From NCBI GenBank assembly GCA_964568885.1, contig CAZMSF010000044.1:1-7254 (forward strand): DNA of 7,254 nt, in the 5' to 3' direction. Under the pieces are notes generated by a model. That model had not been told where the DNA came from. It did not search any database and saw only the letters and a program-made list of their open reading frames with translations. Source of the DNA: JAUSNA01 sp964568885 (GTDB lineage: Bacteria; Patescibacteriota; Microgenomatia; Levybacterales; GWA1-39-11). Both the position numbers and the translations under genes were made by a program. The first letter of the stretch is position 1. Each line of letters begins with the position of its first letter. Shown one piece after another: positions 4,561-7,254 of this stretch.

Positions 4561-7254
4561 TTAATTCAGGATTCTGACTCCTTCAACAATAATAACCGGA
4601 ATCTCTTCCTTAAAATCAAGTTTGCCTTCAATTACTACTATCGCGTCTTTCACAAGATATGATTTTGCTCTTTCAAAAGTCTTAGGAAAAACGACACATT
4701 CAATGCTAATCCCTAAATTATCTTCAAGCGTTACAAAAGCCATCTCCTCATTCGAGCGTTTTGTAAATATTTTTTTAACAGTTGATACCAGACCACCGAT
4801 TTTAACTTTCGTTCCATTTTTCCCTTCGGCAAGTTCGGGTATTTTGTGTGTTGCGAAAGTAAAAAGTGTGTTAAGTTTTTGATTGAGCGGATGATCGGAC
4901 AGGAAAAATCCTAAAAGCTCTCTCTCAAACATAAGTTTCTCGCTTTCGGTAAAGTCTTCAATATCCAGAATATCATTTTCCGAAAATGTTTTCGGAGCAG
5001 CCTGCGGAAGGTCTGCGAAAAGGCTCACCTGATTTACCGCTTTTTTTGGAGCTTTTTTCGTTATGGAGGAAACGATATTTGTAATTGATGAAAGAAGTGC
5101 GGCCCTTTTCCCAAAATCATCAAAAGCACCTGCTTTGATAAGGCTTTCCAGCGTTTTTTTATTTACCTTCGAAAGATCTACCCGGGAGCAAAAATCGCTC
5201 ATGTTTTTAAATTCACCATCATTACGTGCCTCAAGAATGGTAGAAATTGCAGCACTTCCGACATTTTTGACAGCGGATAACCCAAATCTCACTTTATTGT
5301 CTTCTATTGAGAAGTCCTGCTCAGATCGGTTTATGTTTGGTCCGAGAACATCTATCTTTAGTCTTCTGCATTCGGCAACCGCAATTGAAATCTTTTCATT
5401 TTTCTGAGGACCCGTCGTACCCCTAGACTCGGCGGTCAGAAGGGCGGTCATAAATTCAACGGGGAAATGAGCCTTAAGATAAGCGGTCCTGAAGGCTATT
5501 GTTGCATAGCATGAGGCGTGTGCTTTATTGAATCCATATCCGGCAAAGGGCGCAATCAGTTCAAAAATTTCTTCCGCCTTTTTTTGGGAAAGACCATTCT
5601 TGACCGCGCCGGCAAGAAAAATTTCTTTCTGCTTCTTCATCTCGGCAGGAATTTTCTTACCCATCGCCTTCCTAAATTTATCGGCATCAAGCCAGGTGTA
5701 GCCTGCAAGAGCAATAGTTGTGAGTAAAACGTCGTCCTGATAGGTCAAAATACCATATGAGTTGGCAAGAATTTCTTTCAAGCGTAGATCGGGAAATGAA
5801 ATTTTTGTCGGGTCGTGTTTTCTTGCGATAAAATCAGGAATATTTTGCATCGGCCCCGGACGATACAGCGCAACCATTGCCATGACGTCAAAAATTGTTG
5901 TGGGTTTTAACTCCTTTATATACCTTCTCATGCCGGCAGATTCAAGCTGGAAAATTCCCGTAGTCTCTCCGCTTGCAAGAAGAGTGTATGTTGGTGGGTC
6001 GTCATAAGAAATTTTTTGAAAATCGATGTCTTTCCCTTGGTTCTCTTTGATAAAACGTAATGCTTCCTGAATAATCGTCAAATTCCGAAGTCCCAGAAAG
6101 TCCATTTTTAAAAGTCCGACACCATCCTCGCCGACAGTATACATGTCGTACTGAGTAACGATTTTGTCCCCGTTCGTCTCTTTCTGAAGCGGAACATATT
6201 CGGTCAAATCTTTGTCGGCAATAACGACTCCGGCTGCATGGACCGACGCATGACGTGCAACTCCATTTAATTTTTTCGCCAAATCGAGAAGCCGTTTTGT
6301 CTCAGGCTCGGTTGTATAGGCATTTTTCAAATCGGGGCTTTGTGTAAGGGCAAGGTCAATAGTCATATGATGTCCCTGCCACCCGGGCGGAATCATCTTA
6401 GAAATTCGGTCCGGCTGCGCATAGGGCATGCCCAAAGCCCGTCCGGCATCTCTGACGCTTCCACGGGCCTCCATAGTTCCAAATGTTATGATTTGGGCGA
6501 CCTTATCCTTCCCGTATTTTTGTGTAACATACTCGATTACTTCGTCGCGTCTCGTATCGGCAAAATCCAAGTCGATATCGGGAGCGGATGGCCGTTCCGG
6601 ATTGAGGAATCGTTCGAATGGGAGATTGAAGTAAAAAGGGTCAACGTCCGTTATGCGCAAGATATATGAAACAACCGAGCCTGCGGCAGACCCTCTTCCC
6701 GGTCCGACGCTAATGCCATGGTCCTTTGCCCAATTCACAAAGTCGGCAACTGTTAAAAAATACGTCTCGTATCCTTTTTTAAGTATAACGTCTATTTCGT
6801 AATCAACCCTTTCGCGAATCTCTTTCGTTATATCGCCATACCGTGACGGAAGCCGCTCGTCGATAATTTTTTTGAAATATTCTGCGGGTGACAGGTCATC
6901 TGGCACTGCGTACTGAGGCATTATCCACTTTCCTAACGTCAATTCCAAATTACACATTTGAGAAATCTTTACCGTATTTGAAACAGCTTCAGGAATATCT
7001 TTAAAATTTTTCTCCATCTCTTCTCCCGACTTTATGTAGAAGTCAGGAGAGTCAATCATCGATAGTTTTCTTCCTTCATCCAGGATTGTTGTTTGGGTAC
7101 CGATACATAAAAGAATTTCCTGGGCTTCTGCGTCGTCCTTTTCAATGTAGTGATTGTCATTGGTAGCAACCAGTCCAACCCCGAATTCTTTTGAGAGGAC
7201 AATAAGTTTTTGGTTTAGCTCTTCTTGTGGAGGGACTTTTATGTGCCGTTGGAT
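4561..7254 (-). CDS. dnaE: DNA polymerase III subunit alpha, N-terminus outside window
   Basis: This is the replicative C-family DNA polymerase. 897 residues are visible, beginning at the last base of the window; the ATG at 7059 is internal. Comparison with E. coli DnaE suggests about 175 residues are missing. The fragment opens in the PHP domain (ATNDNHY at about 36-42, with the Asp-x-His metal-ligand pair). The palm has GPGRGSAAGS at about 184-193, the catalytic pair in PDIDLDF (D226, D228) and the third aspartate in LLKMDFLGL (D385). The fingers region includes TTGIFQLESAGMRRYIKEL, ALYRPGPM, KFRKAMGKK and GYGFNKAHASCYA. A helix-hairpin-helix region is near 658-716 (LSAVKNVGSAAI, then KKTLESLIKAGAFDDFG). 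QVSLF at 742-746 is a clamp-binding motif. An OB fold (about 805-895) ends the protein at VEGVRILN, so the E. coli-type C-terminal tau-binding domain is absent. There is no inserted exonuclease or intein. Confidence 0.97.
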   Translation of the reverse strand: MQRHIKVPPQEELNQKLIVLSKEFGVGLVATNDNHYIEKDDAEAQEILLCIGTQTTILDEGRKLSMIDSPDFYIKSGEEMEKNFKDIPEAVSNTVKISQMCNLELTLGKWIMPQYAVPDDLSPAEYFKKIIDERLPSRYGDITKEIRERVDYEIDVILKKGYETYFLTVADFVNWAKDHGISVGPGRGSAAGSVVSYILRITDVDPFYFNLPFERFLNPERPSAPDIDLDFADTRRDEVIEYVTQKYGKDKVAQIITFGTMEARGSVRDAGRALGMPYAQPDRISKMIPPGWQGHHMTIDLALTQSPDLKNAYTTEPETKRLLDLAKKLNGVARHASVHAAGVVIADKDLTEYVPLQKETNGDKIVTQYDMYTVGEDGVGLLKMDFLGLRNLTIIQEALRFIKENQGKDIDFQKISYDDPPTYTLLASGETTGIFQLESAGMRRYIKELKPTTIFDVMAMVALYRPGPMQNIPDFIARKHDPTKISFPDLRLKEILANSYGILTYQDDVLLTTIALAGYTWLDADKFRKAMGKKIPAEMKKQKEIFLAGAVKNGLSQKKAEEIFELIAPFAGYGFNKAHASCYATIAFRTAYLKAHFPVEFMTALLTAESRGTTGPQKNEKISIAVAECRRLKIDVLGPNINRSEQDFSIEDNKVRFGLSAVKNVGSAAISTILEARNDGEFKNMSDFCSRVDLSKVNKKTLESLIKAGAFDDFGKRAALLSSITNIVSSITKKAPKKAVNQVSLFADLPQAAPKTFSENDILDIEDFTESEKLMFERELLGFFLSDHPLNQKLNTLFTFATHKIPELAEGKNGTKVKIGGLVSTVKKIFTKRSNEEMAFVTLEDNLGISIECVVFPKTFERAKSYLVKDAIVVIEGKLDFKEEIPVIIVEGVRILN

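Noticed and set aside
4622..6669. Several plus-strand open frames of about 68 to 114 codons opposite dnaE
   Set aside because: They are antisense shadows of a continuous, highly conserved polymerase frame, with compositions that look like reverse reading of coding sequence.
7057..7059. ATG at 7059 as the dnaE start
   Set aside because: The same frame is open to 7254 and encodes recognisable PHP-domain sequence (ATNDNHY and LLCIGTQT), so the gene begins outside the window.

Overview
The window looks like core bacterial chromosome. Every gene I can support lies on the minus strand, so transcription runs from high to low coordinates. In that order it holds the 3' three quarters of dnaE (replicative DNA polymerase III alpha), a short regulatory gap, and then a canonical F1Fo ATP synthase operon: atpB (a), atpE (c), atpF (b), atpH (delta), atpA (alpha), atpG (gamma) and the 5' end of atpD (beta). 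atpC (epsilon) is expected beyond position 1 but is not visible. I see no mobile element, CRISPR array, tRNA, rRNA or defence system, and no credible plus-strand gene.

Organism. By eye the base composition is moderately AT-rich. The standard code is used: TGA terminates atpG, and TAA or TAG end the others. Several traits resemble Patescibacteria (Candidate Phyla Radiation), perhaps the Microgenomates side: a delta subunit of only 116 residues, a short 68-residue c subunit, a DnaE that stops directly after its OB fold, and dnaE lying next to the atp operon. This placement rests on protein flavour and compactness, not on a marker gene, and is tentative.

Layout. Positions 7254-4561 are dnaE, open at the right edge. 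Positions 4560-4496 are the only real intergenic regulatory region. It holds a perfect 8-bp inverted repeat overlapping the -35 of a near-consensus sigma70-type promoter, which fires into atpB. Positions 4495-1 are the atp operon, with gene spacings of 1 to 27 bp or 4-bp overlaps. The exception is the atpH-atpA junction, which is hidden by exactly 100 unknown bases (2549-2648). That run removes the start of atpA and is too short to hold what is missing, so it is probably a scaffold placeholder.

How the parts work together. a, c, b and delta form the membrane rotor, stator and peripheral stalk. alpha, beta and gamma form the catalytic head and central shaft. All key residues visible here are retained: the a-subunit arginine, the c-ring glutamate, and the alpha P-loop and arginine finger. 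The most notable points are an exceptionally long Shine-Dalgarno match in front of atpE alone, a halved delta subunit in the same reading frame as atpF, a c-subunit helix 1 without the usual glycine motif, and a possibly near-leaderless GTG start for atpB. I do not see a previously undescribed system. These are unusual details of well-known machinery.
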